64,000 bases of DNA from Gemmatimonadota bacterium (GTDB taxonomy: Bacteria; JAAXHH01), in assembly GCA_009837395.1 (NCBI GenBank), contig VXTP01000017.1, positions 1-64,000 on the forward strand, given 5' to 3'. A model generated the notes under the pieces. It searched no databases. It had not been told where the DNA came from and saw nothing but the letters and a program-made list of their open reading frames with translations. The position numbers and the translations under genes were made by a program. Below are positions 7,891 through 16,371 of this stretch, piece by piece; position 1 is the first letter of the stretch, and each line of letters starts with the position of its first letter.

Positions 7891-9480
7891 TCAGCCCAGT
7901 GTTGCAGTGTACGTCCTGCCGAAGCGGTCCGTCGCCTCGACCACCACCTTCTTGGCCTCGGGTGAAACAGGCGCGTAGAACAGGTGATTTGTGGGGACCG
8001 GATCCACCCAGGGACGGCGTTCGGGCAGGTCTGACCCGCGGTGGATGGATTCCGACAGCGGATCGGTGCCCGGCCGGCGGGCCATGGCGCCTCTCCGCAT
8101 GCCGTCTTCGTACCAGACGACTTGCCACTCGGGCTCCCAGTCCCAGATGTTCGCCACGATCTCATCCGGCGCCCCCGGATCGGCGCCGCGGAGATAGACC
8201 CGCATCTGGTGGTCTTCACCCAGCCCCGTGGACTTGTAGCGCCATCGGATATCCGATCCGTCGACCTCGTAGACACCGTACCCGCTGGGCGTCCCGTCCC
8301 AGCATATGGGGCCGCTCCACCAGGCGCCGCAGACCGTGCCCTGGACGATTTCGTGCACCCCGCCTTCGAAGATGTGCTCGTGTTCGTGCACGTGGCCGGA
8401 GAACACGTGGGCCCGGTAGGGCTCGAGCAGTTGGTACATGCGCTCGCGGTTCACGGTCGTGGACGAAATGGACGGACTGCCGTCGCCGGTTCGGATATGG
8501 CGCGTGGTGTACTGGGGGATGTGGTTGAACACCGCCACAGTCCGGCCAGCTTCCACCAGGGCAAGGTCCTGGGCAAGCCAGTTGAGCTGATCGTCGGTCA
8601 CGTAACCGATGTAGCCCTGGCCGTGCCAGAACACGTTGTCCAGTACGATGTAGTGGACTTCCCCCCGGTCGAAGGAGTAGTAATTGGGGCCGAAATGGCG
8701 GCAGAACGTACGGACGGATCCGTCGTCGGTCGGGCCGAAGTCCAGGTCGTGGTTGCCGACGACCTGGAAGAAAGGCATGCCCATTTGACCTACGCCCCGC
8801 TCGTATTCCGGATACAGGGACAGGTCGTCGAACATGATGTCCCCGCAGCCCACGCCGAACAGCCGGCGGTCGGCCAGCGCGGCGGCGGTCTCCTGCACGT
8901 CGGGGACCGTCTCCGCGTGGAAGAGACCCATTTCGTAGGCGTCCTGGGTCTGGGGGTCGGAGAGGACCAGGAACCCGTGGCGTTCATCCGATCCGTCCAG
9001 GGCCGCGAGATCGAAGCGCGCGGCCATCTCCCCCGACTCGTCCGCCATGATCGGCTGGTAGAAAGATGCCGTGCCGCTTGGGTTCTGCGCTATGGCGTAT
9101 CCATCGGGCGTGGAGATCGAAACGAAAGATTGAAGCGTATTGGAAACGAGTTCGAAGCGTCCGTCCGCGTCTGTTGACGTGACCGACAATCCGTCCGTGA
9201 CCGCGACCCCGGCCAGACTAGCGCGGCCGGCCGTGACGCGTCCGGAGACGCGCACCGGGCGGACAGGTTGGACCAGGCCGTCCGGGGATGCGCCGGCTGC
9301 CGCACTGCTTCCGGTCTGCGGCGCGTAGGGGTCCGCCAGTACGGGAAAGGGCGCCGCCACCGCCGCGGCCACGAAAGCCGTCTGCTTGAGAAAGGCGCGC
9401 CGGGTCAGGGCTTCCCGGTCTTTGGAACGGTTCGCTTCCCCGTCCCCTTCATCTGGAGTCGCTTTAAGGCTGGGGTCCAT
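7891..9480 (-). CDS. Tat-exported calcineurin-like metallophosphoesterase
   Basis: A 529-residue protein. The N-terminus carries a twin-arginine signal (TRRAFLKQTAF, then an Ala/Val-rich core) after an acidic leader, so it should be exported folded. Three domains follow: an Ig-like N-terminal domain (about 75-150; VSGRVTAG, ADGRFEL), a Metallophos catalytic domain (about 170-410) with DPQTQD, GDIMFDD, VVGNHDLDF, FNHIPQY and SGHVHEHEH as metal-site motifs, and a C-terminal beta domain ending in the last 90 residues. This is the MetallophosN-Metallophos-MetallophosC architecture common in FCB bacteria. Substrate unknown; phosphodiester or phosphomonoester hydrolysis outside the cytoplasm is expected. 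AAAGGA precedes the ATG by 10 nt. Divergent from the Nramp-like gene. Confidence 0.88.
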   Translation of the reverse strand: MDPSLKATPDEGDGEANRSKDREALTRRAFLKQTAFVAAAVAAPFPVLADPYAPQTGSSAAAGASPDGLVQPVRPVRVSGRVTAGRASLAGVAVTDGLSVTSTDADGRFELVSNTLQSFVSISTPDGYAIAQNPSGTASFYQPIMADESGEMAARFDLAALDGSDERHGFLVLSDPQTQDAYEMGLFHAETVPDVQETAAALADRRLFGVGCGDIMFDDLSLYPEYERGVGQMGMPFFQVVGNHDLDFGPTDDGSVRTFCRHFGPNYYSFDRGEVHYIVLDNVFWHGQGYIGYVTDDQLNWLAQDLALVEAGRTVAVFNHIPQYTTRHIRTGDGSPSISSTTVNRERMYQLLEPYRAHVFSGHVHEHEHIFEGGVHEIVQGTVCGAWWSGPICWDGTPSGYGVYEVDGSDIRWRYKSTGLGEDHQMRVYLRGADPGAPDEIVANIWDWEPEWQVVWYEDGMRRGAMARRPGTDPLSESIHRGSDLPERRPWVDPVPTNHLFYAPVSPEAKKVVVEATDRFGRTYTATLG

Positions 9481-9747
9481 CGGATGGCTTCCTTTCTGGC
9501 CGCCGGATCACGATCCGGATATCGTGCGAATGGCCGGTGGACCATCCGCATCGAGAAATGTGGAGGATATGGGTTGATTATACAAAGTCGACACATGTTG
9601 AAACAGGTTTTTGTGACCGAAATTCGCAGGTTACACCATCGCTACTGTTCCGGTCTTCATAACCGTCGCGCCATACGGTCCGTCCATGGCCCGTCCCCGG
9701 TATTAATGCTTGATGTGACGGCTTCGTGATCATATCATTTCTTTTCC
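9481..9747. other. Divergent intergenic region
   Basis: 267 bp between the phosphoesterase (left, minus) and the Nramp-like transporter (right, plus). It must hold promoters for both. It is locally A/T-richer than its surroundings (around 9575-9610). I could not assign convincing -35/-10 pairs or an operator, and no gene is supported here. Confidence 0.4.
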
Positions 9748-11232
9748 ATGAACGAAGCCCCGAAAGATCCCGATTCCTCCGAATTCCTGTCCATTCCCGA
9801 ACCTGCCGGCGTCTACGCGGAGCCGTGGTCCTGGCGGAAGTTCAGGCGCATGCTCGGCTTCTTCGGGCCCGCCGCACTGGTGGCGTCTATGGCCGTGGGC
9901 GCGGGAGAGACCATCCTGGTTACGGGCGTGGGCGCATGGGCGGAATACGGCCTGCTCTGGCTCATCCTGCTGAGCGTGCTGGTCAAGGGCGTCGCCGTAA
10001 CGTACCTGCTGGGTCGATTCACGGCGGTGAGCGGCCAGCCCTTTGGCCGGATGCTGGCGAAGCTGCCGGGCCCCCGCGGCTGGTTTATCCTGACGCTTTT
10101 AACCATTGAGCTGCTCGCCCTGAGCATCGCCCTGACGGCGGTCGCCAAACCCTGCGGCAATCTCGTCGTACACATCTTTTCGGATTCGCTGCCGGCCGGA
10201 CCGACAGATACGTTCTGGGCGAACCTGGTCACGACCGGATTCCTGGGCCTGGCCATCGGATTGAGCCTTCTGACGTCCTACGAGTTCCTGGAAAAACAGC
10301 AGATCATCATCTGCGGTGTCCTGGTCTCCGGCACCATCCTGGCCACCGTGATCGTCTGGCCGAGTCTGGGCGGCGTTCTCATCGGAACGCTGTCGATTGG
10401 AAACCTGCCCGCCGCCCCCGACTGGGCGCCTTCCGCGGCAAGAAACGACTACTTCCTGAACCTGGTCACCGTCTTCGGCTATGTCGGGGGCACACTGAGC
10501 ACCTACCTGGCCTATTCCGGGTGGGTGGCGCAGCGGGGCTGGGGCCTGACGAATCATGCCGGGATGGAGCGGCTCGGCAGCCGGATCGACCACACACTGA
10601 AAATCAACTATCTGAAGGAGGATCCGTCGGAGGCGCGGCGCATGCGCGTGCTGCTCTCGCCGCTCAAGTGGGACGTGTCCATGGGCGCGCTCGTGCTCTT
10701 CATCGTCACGGCCGCCTTCATGATCGCCGGTGCGGTCGTGCTCTACCCGCGGCAGACCGTCCTCCCCGGCAATGCGTGGGACCTGCTCACGAGACAGTCC
10801 TCCATCTGGGCCCAGATCCACGCCGCCCTCATCCCCGTGTACTACGTGGCCATCCTCGCGGCCCTCTGGGGAACCCTGGCCACCATACCGGAGGCCCTGA
10901 CCCGGTTCGCCCACGAGTTCCTGACGGCCGTCTGGCCGCGGTTCAAGTCCTATTCCTATCGCAGGTTGCAGACCTGGATCGTGATCTGGTTCTTCATCTC
11001 TTCCGCCGCGGCAATCTGGAGCGACATCACCTTCGACCTGATCACGCAGATCGTGGCGCTCCTGGCGACCAACCTCGGCGTGGGCATCGTCTGCTGCGCG
11101 GCCGTCTACCTGAATTTCAAACTGCCCCCCGCATACCGCACCCGCCCCGCCATGCTCGTCCTGGGCGTGCTCTCCACCGTGGTGCTCCTCTCGGCCTTTG
11201 TCGTCAGCGCCGCGGGCATGCTGCAGAAGTGA
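9748..11232 (+). CDS. Nramp-like transporter lacking the canonical metal motifs
   Basis: A 494-residue polytopic membrane protein with about 11 hydrophobic segments, related to the Nramp (SLC11) family by its first segment (GFFGPAALVASMAVGAGETI) and overall spacing. The TM1 DPGN metal-binding motif of true Nramp proteins is replaced by GAGE, and no MPH motif is visible in TM6 (GGTLSTYLAYSGW is at that place). Mn2+/Fe2+ transport therefore should not be assumed; another cation or organic substrate is possible. ATG 9748 has no clear ribosome binding site. Transcribed divergently from the phosphoesterase; its stop converges with a small membrane-protein gene. Confidence 0.75.
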   Translation: MNEAPKDPDSSEFLSIPEPAGVYAEPWSWRKFRRMLGFFGPAALVASMAVGAGETILVTGVGAWAEYGLLWLILLSVLVKGVAVTYLLGRFTAVSGQPFGRMLAKLPGPRGWFILTLLTIELLALSIALTAVAKPCGNLVVHIFSDSLPAGPTDTFWANLVTTGFLGLAIGLSLLTSYEFLEKQQIIICGVLVSGTILATVIVWPSLGGVLIGTLSIGNLPAAPDWAPSAARNDYFLNLVTVFGYVGGTLSTYLAYSGWVAQRGWGLTNHAGMERLGSRIDHTLKINYLKEDPSEARRMRVLLSPLKWDVSMGALVLFIVTAAFMIAGAVVLYPRQTVLPGNAWDLLTRQSSIWAQIHAALIPVYYVAILAALWGTLATIPEALTRFAHEFLTAVWPRFKSYSYRRLQTWIVIWFFISSAAAIWSDITFDLITQIVALLATNLGVGIVCCAAVYLNFKLPPAYRTRPAMLVLGVLSTVVLLSAFVVSAAGMLQK

Positions 11233-11245
11233 CGGCTCGCAAGAC

Positions 11246-11261
11246 GTCCGGCCTTCCGGAC
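11246..11261. terminator. Hairpin between convergent genes
   Basis: A perfect 6-bp stem (GTCCGG/CCGGAC) with loop CCTT lies in the 31-bp gap between the Nramp-like gene and the convergent small gene. No T tract follows on either strand, so a termination role is only suggested by position. Confidence 0.3.
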
Positions 11262-11263
11262 CA

Positions 11264-11470
11264 TCAGGGTTTGAGGTAGTTCAGCAGATTGATGATCAGT
11301 CCCGTAAGCACGACGATGGTCGTCAGTCCCGTACCGACCACCCACATCTTCGTCGCGACGTGTTTCTGAGCATCTTCGAGGGCGGACAGGCGATTGTCGA
11401 TCTTGTTCAGGCGTTCTACGAGGAAATCCCAACGGGATGCCGGTACGTCGAATTGATCTTCCCCTGACAT
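11264..11470 (-). CDS. Small coiled-coil/single-TM protein (XhlA-like organisation)
   Basis: A 68-residue protein. Residues 15-40 form an amphipathic heptad-like helix (LVERLNKIDNRLSALEDAQK) and residues 45-64 a single transmembrane helix (VGTGLTTIVVLTGLIINLL), followed by a short YLKP tail. This layout resembles the hemolysin XhlA and other small phage-derived membrane proteins, but no holin or lysis genes are nearby. The start is well supported: AGGAG (reading the minus strand) lies 5 nt before the ATG at 11470. Function unknown. Confidence 0.6.
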   Translation of the reverse strand: MSGEDQFDVPASRWDFLVERLNKIDNRLSALEDAQKHVATKMWVVGTGLTTIVVLTGLIINLLNYLKP

Positions 11471-11730
11471 TTCGTCTCCTTCGCGGAATGCGTCCAGTGA
11501 TCGTCGTAAGACTTTATGTAAAGGTTATAGTGCGGGATTACCTTGGACTCCTCGTAAAAACGTTGAAATACGGACAGAAATCCTTGCCTCGATGTACCGC
11601 GGCATCCCGTCCCGACAGCCGTGCCGCACGGGGTTGGCCAGGTCCCTTTTCGCTTGCGACTCGCAGCCGATTTACTTAGTATGAAACCGTAAGTCGTGGG
11701 TTTTTCGAAGGCCCGGGACGGGGAGTGGAT

Positions 11731-13020
11731 ATGCAGGATTTTTCCGCGGTACGACAACGAGACGAAGAACTGTACGGCCTGCTGGTGGCCGAGCGCGAAC
11801 GCCAGCGGGACGGGATCGAACTCATCCCGTCGGAGAACTACGTCTCGCCGGCCATACTGGAAGCCATGGGGTCCGTCCTGACCAACAAGTACTCGGAAGG
11901 ATACCCGGGCAAGCGGTACTACGGCGGACAGCAGTACATCGACAAGATCGAGAACCTGGCCCGCAGGCGGGCGAAGGAACTCTTCGGCGCCGAGCACGTC
12001 AACGTGCAGTGCTACTCGGGCAGTCCCGCCAATACCGCGGTCATGTTCGGCCTGCTGGACTACGGCGACACGATCATGGGCATGAAGCTCGACCAGGGCG
12101 GCCACCTGACCCACGGGCTGCATGTCAACTACTCCGGCAAGTCCTATAACGTGGTCTCCTACGGGGTGCAACGTGAAACGGGCCGAATCGACATGGACGA
12201 GGTCCGCGACCTGGCCCTCGAGCACCGGCCAAAGCTGATCATCTCCGGGGCCACGGCCTACCCGCGGCAGTTCGACTTCGAGGCGTTCAAGGCCATCTCC
12301 GACGAGGTCGGGGCCGTGCCCATGGCCGACATCTCACATATCTCCGGGCTCATCGTGGGGGGCGTCCATCCGAGTCCGCTGCCCTTCACGGACGTCGTCA
12401 CCACGACTACCCACAAGACGCTGCGGGGTCCGCGCAGCGCGATCATCATGTGCCACAAGAAATACGCGAAGGACATCGACCGGGCCGTGTTCCCCGGGCT
12501 GCAGGGCGGCCCCCATGACCACATCACGGCGGCCAAGGCGCTGACCTTCAAGGAGGCCATGAGGCCGGAATTCAAGGACTATGCCCGCCAGATCGTGGAC
12601 AATGCGAAGGCCCTGGCCGAGGCGCTGCTCCGGCACGGTTTCGATCTCGTTTCCGGTGGGACCGACAACCACCTGGTACTGGTGGATCTGACCAATAAGG
12701 GCATCATCGGTAAAGACGCCGAAACCGCCCTCGACAAGGCCGGGCTGACCGTGAACAAGAACACGGTGCCCTTCGACACGAGATCGCCCTTCAGCCCGAG
12801 CGGGATCCGCATCGGCACACCCGCTGCCACGACGCGCGGGATGAAGGAACCCGAGATGAAGCAGATCGCCGGCTGGATCGACACGGCGATCGAGCACCAC
12901 GGAAACGACGAAAAGCTCTCGTCGATCCATGATGAGGTCAGGGAACTCTGTGCCGGTTTCCCCGTCCCCGGGATTTCCACGGCCGGGGCGGCGCTCATGC
13001 AGGAGATCGGCACCGGTTAG
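11731..13020 (+). CDS. glyA: Serine hydroxymethyltransferase
   Basis: A 429-residue cytoplasmic PLP enzyme converting serine and tetrahydrofolate to glycine and 5,10-methylene-THF, the main one-carbon entry. Clear family motifs: [20 protein letters not shown] near the start, [24 protein letters not shown], the PLP-lysine motif [12 protein letters not shown] (near residue 225), and NLV-type folate site followed by [14 protein letters not shown] and [14 protein letters not shown]. Length is normal. A GTG at 11725 also opens the frame, but GGAG at 11722-11725 gives a 5-nt spacing to ATG 11731, so the ATG is preferred. The 255-bp upstream spacer shows no convincing glycine or THF riboswitch core. 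Confidence 0.97.
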   Translation: MQDFSAVRQRDEELYGLLVAERERQRDGIELIPSENYVSPAILEAMGSVLTNKYSEGYPGKRYYGGQQYIDKIENLARRRAKELFGAEHVNVQCYSGSPANTAVMFGLLDYGDTIMGMKLDQGGHLTHGLHVNYSGKSYNVVSYGVQRETGRIDMDEVRDLALEHRPKLIISGATAYPRQFDFEAFKAISDEVGAVPMADISHISGLIVGGVHPSPLPFTDVVTTTTHKTLRGPRSAIIMCHKKYAKDIDRAVFPGLQGGPHDHITAAKALTFKEAMRPEFKDYARQIVDNAKALAEALLRHGFDLVSGGTDNHLVLVDLTNKGIIGKDAETALDKAGLTVNKNTVPFDTRSPFSPSGIRIGTPAATTRGMKEPEMKQIAGWIDTAIEHHGNDEKLSSIHDEVRELCAGFPVPGISTAGAALMQEIGTG

Positions 13021-13128
13021 CGCCGGCCCTCACCGGCCGACTTCCTGGGCTCGACCAGGTCTGGCCGCACAGGTCGGACAGGTTGACCGAATCCGAATGA
13101 AACCATATCGTGACGGGGAGGTGGCGTC

Positions 13129-13689
13129 ATGTACCGTATGATCTTAGCCGTAGCCGCGTTTGCCTTAGTAGCCGCATGCGATTCGGGCATGCCGAGACAG
13201 GACGAGGCGGTGGCCCAGGGCAATTCCGGTGAGGTTGGGAAGGTGACCATTGTCGAGGTCGCTTCCGACGGATCGAAGAAAGGAGCCGTTACGGTGGATA
13301 AAGTGGTCAGGACCAAAGATGAATGGAAAGAGCAACTCACCGACGAGCAGTACTATGTCACCCGGGAGAAGGGCACGGAACGGGCCTTTACGGGTAAATA
13401 CAACAAGCATTACGAAGACGGTGTCTACAAGTGCATCGGTTGCGGCACGCCGCTCTTCTCGTCCAGGACCAAGTACGAATCCGGCACGGGCTGGCCCAGT
13501 TTCTATGAGCCGGTCGCCGAAGAGAACATCGACGAGAAGCAGGACCTCAGCTACGGCATGATCCGCACCGAGGTGTTGTGCAAGCGATGCGACGCGCACC
13601 TGGGCCACGTGTTTACCGACGGCCCGCAGCCAACGGGCCTGCGGTACTGCATGAATTCCGCTTCTTTGGACTTCGAGCCTGAGAAGTAG
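13129..13689 (+). CDS. msrB: Peptide-methionine (R)-S-oxide reductase, lipoprotein form
   Basis: A 186-residue MsrB. It reduces methionine-R-sulfoxide in proteins. The N-terminus is a lipoprotein signal ([17 protein letters not shown], lipobox VAAC with Cys at 17), so this copy is exported and membrane-anchored. After a linker of about 45 residues comes the full SelR/MsrB domain: two zinc CxxC pairs (CIGC and CKRC), GTGWPSF, HLGHVF and the catalytic Cys in [14 protein letters not shown] lies 7 nt before the ATG. No MsrA is adjacent. The end of the gene and its stop are duplicated in tandem (13681-13719). Confidence 0.95.
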   Translation: MYRMILAVAAFALVAACDSGMPRQDEAVAQGNSGEVGKVTIVEVASDGSKKGAVTVDKVVRTKDEWKEQLTDEQYYVTREKGTERAFTGKYNKHYEDGVYKCIGCGTPLFSSRTKYESGTGWPSFYEPVAEENIDEKQDLSYGMIRTEVLCKRCDAHLGHVFTDGPQPTGLRYCMNSASLDFEPEK

Positions 13690-13719
13690 ATCACGGTTCC
13701 CGAGAAGTAGATCACGGTT
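13681..13719 (+). repeat. 21-bp duplication of the msrB 3' end including the stop codon
   Basis: An 18-bp sequence (GAGAAGTAGATCACGGTT) occurs at 13681-13698 and again at 13702-13719. It contains the final Glu-Lys codons and the TAG stop. The period is 21 bp, so the second TAG is in frame: read-through would add seven residues. Confidence 0.95.
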
Positions 13720-13775
13720 AAGGAAAGACGAGCAGGCTCCCGGCCTCCCGGCAAGGAGCAGAGCCTGCGTTACCC

Positions 13776-14909
13776 ATGCGTATTTCCGACGTCAAAGTCT
13801 TCCCGGTCTGGGGCGGAAGCCGAAACTATCTCATCGTCATGGTGGAGACGGACGAGGGGATCTACGGGATCGGTGAAAGCGGCCTGACCTGGTGCGAACA
13901 GGCCGTCAAGGAGATCGTCCATGCCCTCCGCGACCGCCTCGTCGGCCAGGACCCGGTGCGCAAGGAACACCTCTGGCAGGTGATGTTCCGCGGCGGTTTC
14001 TTCCCCGGCGCCCACGCCCTTTCCGCCGCGGTCAGCGCCATCGACATCGCCCTCTGGGATATACACGGCAAAGCACTCGGCGTGCCCGTCTACGAGTTGC
14101 TCGGCGGCCTGTGCCGGGACAAGGCGGTCTGCTATACCCATTGCGGCGGCGACGGTCCGTCCGGGGCACTGGTCGACCAGGCGCGCAGCCGGATGGAAGA
14201 GGGCTGGAAGTTCATCCGCTGGGGGTTGCCCCACGAAGGCAACGTACTGGAGCCCACCCGGGCGGTGCGCACGGGCATCGCGCAGTTCCAGGCCCTCCGG
14301 GAAGCCCTGGGCGACGACGTCGAATTGATCTGCGACGTGCATACCCGGCTCGACCCGCCTGATGCGATCGCCTTCTGCCGCGCCGCTGAACCCTACCGTC
14401 CCTTTTTCATCGAAGATCCCCTGCGATCCGAAAACAAGTCGTCCTACCGGATGCTTCGGCAGCACGTCGCCGTGCCCCTCGGCGTCGGCGAACACTTCAC
14501 CAGTAAATGGGAATTCCGGGAACTGATCGAGGAAGACCTGATCAACTACGCTCGCGTGGACCTCTGCCTCGTGGGCGGGTTGACCGAGGCGCGTAAAGTC
14601 GCGGGCTGGTGCGAGACCCACTACATCGACCTGGCGCCGCATAATCCCCTCGGCCCCGTGTCCACGGCCGCCTGCCTGCACCTGAGCCTGGCGTCATCGA
14701 ACTTCGCCGTGCAGGAGCTGCCCCATCTCCCGGGCATGCTTCCGGAGGTCTTCCCCGTCCAGGTAGAATGGAAAGAAGGCTACCTGCTGCCGCCTGACCG
14801 ACCCGGCCTGGGGGTGGAGTTCGACGAAGAAGCCGCCAAAAGACATCCATACCAACCGGCCCGGGGTCATTTGCTGCAGCGCGAAGACGGATCTTTCACG
14901 AACTGGTAG
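13776..14909 (+). CDS. Enolase-superfamily dehydratase (galactonate dehydratase/mandelate racemase-like)
   Basis: A 377-residue protein of the mandelate racemase/muconate lactonizing enzyme group. The N-terminal capping domain (1-115) starts MRISDVKVFPVW and has GIYGIGESG and SAIDIALWDIHGKALG. The barrel carries the three acidic Mg2+ ligands in order: LICDVHTRLDP, FFIEDPLRSEN and GVGEHFTSKWEF. The motif LAPHNPLGPVSTAA is characteristic of the D-galactonate dehydratase subgroup, which dehydrates aldonic acids. The exact sugar acid cannot be read off. It follows msrB by 86 bp on the same strand, probably with its own promoter. No aldonate transporter is adjacent. Confidence 0.85.
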   Translation: MRISDVKVFPVWGGSRNYLIVMVETDEGIYGIGESGLTWCEQAVKEIVHALRDRLVGQDPVRKEHLWQVMFRGGFFPGAHALSAAVSAIDIALWDIHGKALGVPVYELLGGLCRDKAVCYTHCGGDGPSGALVDQARSRMEEGWKFIRWGLPHEGNVLEPTRAVRTGIAQFQALREALGDDVELICDVHTRLDPPDAIAFCRAAEPYRPFFIEDPLRSENKSSYRMLRQHVAVPLGVGEHFTSKWEFRELIEEDLINYARVDLCLVGGLTEARKVAGWCETHYIDLAPHNPLGPVSTAACLHLSLASSNFAVQELPHLPGMLPEVFPVQVEWKEGYLLPPDRPGLGVEFDEEAAKRHPYQPARGHLLQREDGSFTNW

Positions 14910-14967
14910 CGGGTTTCCTGAAAAAGCGGTACTAAACAAAACATATGTTTATTATCTTGCCATCACG

Positions 14968-16284
14968 ATGGCCCTGATCCCAAAGAAGAACAGTTCCCTC
15001 GTGCTGGTACGCGCGCCGGTCTGGCTCATCTGCCTGGCCCTGCTCTGGTCCGTTGCGCTCGAGCCGGAAGACCTCGAGGCGGCTGTCCCGGCGGAACTCG
15101 CGGCTACCCCGGCGGCTCCGGCAACCCCCGCGACCCCGGCGACTCCGAAAATCGTCGATATTCAAAATCGCCTGCCCCGGTCCTTCAAGAAACGCCTCCG
15201 CAGATCCAGTCGATTCATCGTAATACACAGCACGGAATCGGGGTTGAGAAGTGCACTGAACACCGTTTCGCGCAGGGGATACTCCAACTACCTCGTCGCC
15301 CGAGACGGGACCATTTATCGGATCCTGGACAAGAAGTACCTTTCTCACCACGCGGGTCTGAGCATGTGGAATGGCCTCACGAACATCAGCAACCATTCCG
15401 TCGGCATCGAACTGGTGGGATACCACAACGACCCCTTTAGCGCGTCCCAGTACGATGCCCTGAAATGGTTGATCGAGGTTTTGCAGCGGGTGTACAAGAT
15501 TCCCGATTACCACGTGCTGGAACACTACCGCGTCGCCTACGGCAGGCCGAACAGATGGGTAAAACGGCTCCATCGCGGACGCAAGAAGGATCCCGGCGTG
15601 TTCAATTTCAGCCGGGCTCGGGCCGGCCTGACCTCGAAGGATCCGCGCAACAGCATACTTTACGATCCGGACGTCAAGGCGGGACGGCTCATACGGGATC
15701 CCGACATCGATATCGCCAGGGTCCGCCTCGTGGACCGAGGAAGATATGACGAGGAAGTCGCCCAGCTGTCTGAAAACGTCATTACCCGTCGTAACACGGC
15801 GTGGCGCATCGCCCGTGGGCACTATGACGAGGCCTCGACTGTGTACCACTTCCCCAACGGGACGGTCATGCGGGGGAACCAGATCAGGAACTGGGATCGG
15901 ATCCCGGTCGGGACGAAGGTCTATCTCAACCGCAATCGCACCGAAGATGTCCAGGCGGTCACCGCCGCAGTACCCGTCATCATCCAGGGAACCACGGCCT
16001 TCGACATCGCTGGTACGGCCTACCGGCGCTCCGACACCTACTACATCTTTCCGACGGGCACGATAAAACACGGCAGGCAGGTTCGCCGATGGGACCGCAT
16101 TCCGCCGGGGACGCGGGTGCTCGTCCGTTACAACGCGCCGGTCGCATTGGCCAGCGCCGGCCGCCAGGCCGTACGACGGAACGATACCGTGTTCCTGGTG
16201 CCCCAAAACGAAGTGGTAGTTGCCGCCAACGTGCCGGACACTTCACGGCTCGACAGCGGCACCCTGGTCTTCACCAGGAAATAG
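14968..16284 (+). CDS. N-acetylmuramoyl-L-alanine amidase (Amidase_2) with C-terminal repeats
   Basis: A 438-residue exported protein: hydrophobic signal or anchor at 12-30, then a Pro/Ala/Thr-rich linker (repeated ATP, 40-55). The Amidase_2 domain (about 70-225) cleaves the lactyl amide between MurNAc and L-Ala in peptidoglycan. Expected zinc ligands are visible: His in FIVIHSTESG, His in VLEHYRVAYG and Asp in KKDPGVFNF, with a small insertion between the last two. SVGIELVGYHND is the conserved core strand. The C-terminal 200 residues contain two related units of about 75 residues (GNQIRNWDRIPVGTKVYL and GRQVRRWDRIPPGTRVLV), reminiscent of LysM but interrupted; they may bind cell wall. No clear ribosome binding site precedes ATG 14968. 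Confidence 0.85.
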   Translation: MALIPKKNSSLVLVRAPVWLICLALLWSVALEPEDLEAAVPAELAATPAAPATPATPATPKIVDIQNRLPRSFKKRLRRSSRFIVIHSTESGLRSALNTVSRRGYSNYLVARDGTIYRILDKKYLSHHAGLSMWNGLTNISNHSVGIELVGYHNDPFSASQYDALKWLIEVLQRVYKIPDYHVLEHYRVAYGRPNRWVKRLHRGRKKDPGVFNFSRARAGLTSKDPRNSILYDPDVKAGRLIRDPDIDIARVRLVDRGRYDEEVAQLSENVITRRNTAWRIARGHYDEASTVYHFPNGTVMRGNQIRNWDRIPVGTKVYLNRNRTEDVQAVTAAVPVIIQGTTAFDIAGTAYRRSDTYYIFPTGTIKHGRQVRRWDRIPPGTRVLVRYNAPVALASAGRQAVRRNDTVFLVPQNEVVVAANVPDTSRLDSGTLVFTRK

Positions 16285-16290
16285 GTTCGA

Positions 16291-16344
16291 CAGACCGCAG
16301 CGATTCATCAGACCGCAGCGATTCATCAGACCGCCGCAGTTCAT
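16291..16344 (+). repeat. 18-bp intergenic tandem repeat, 3 copies
   Basis: Units at 16291, 16309 (identical, CAGACCGCAGCGATTCAT) and 16327 (two differences) fill most of the 87-bp spacer between the amidase and symporter genes, just upstream of the symporter's AGGAGG site. Confidence 0.95.
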
Positions 16345-16371
16345 CGCAACGCGCCACACAGGAGGGGATTC

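Noticed and set aside
11471-11730. Riboswitch upstream of glyA
   Set aside because: I looked for glycine- and THF-type cores and a terminator hairpin; no convincing conserved core is visible by eye.
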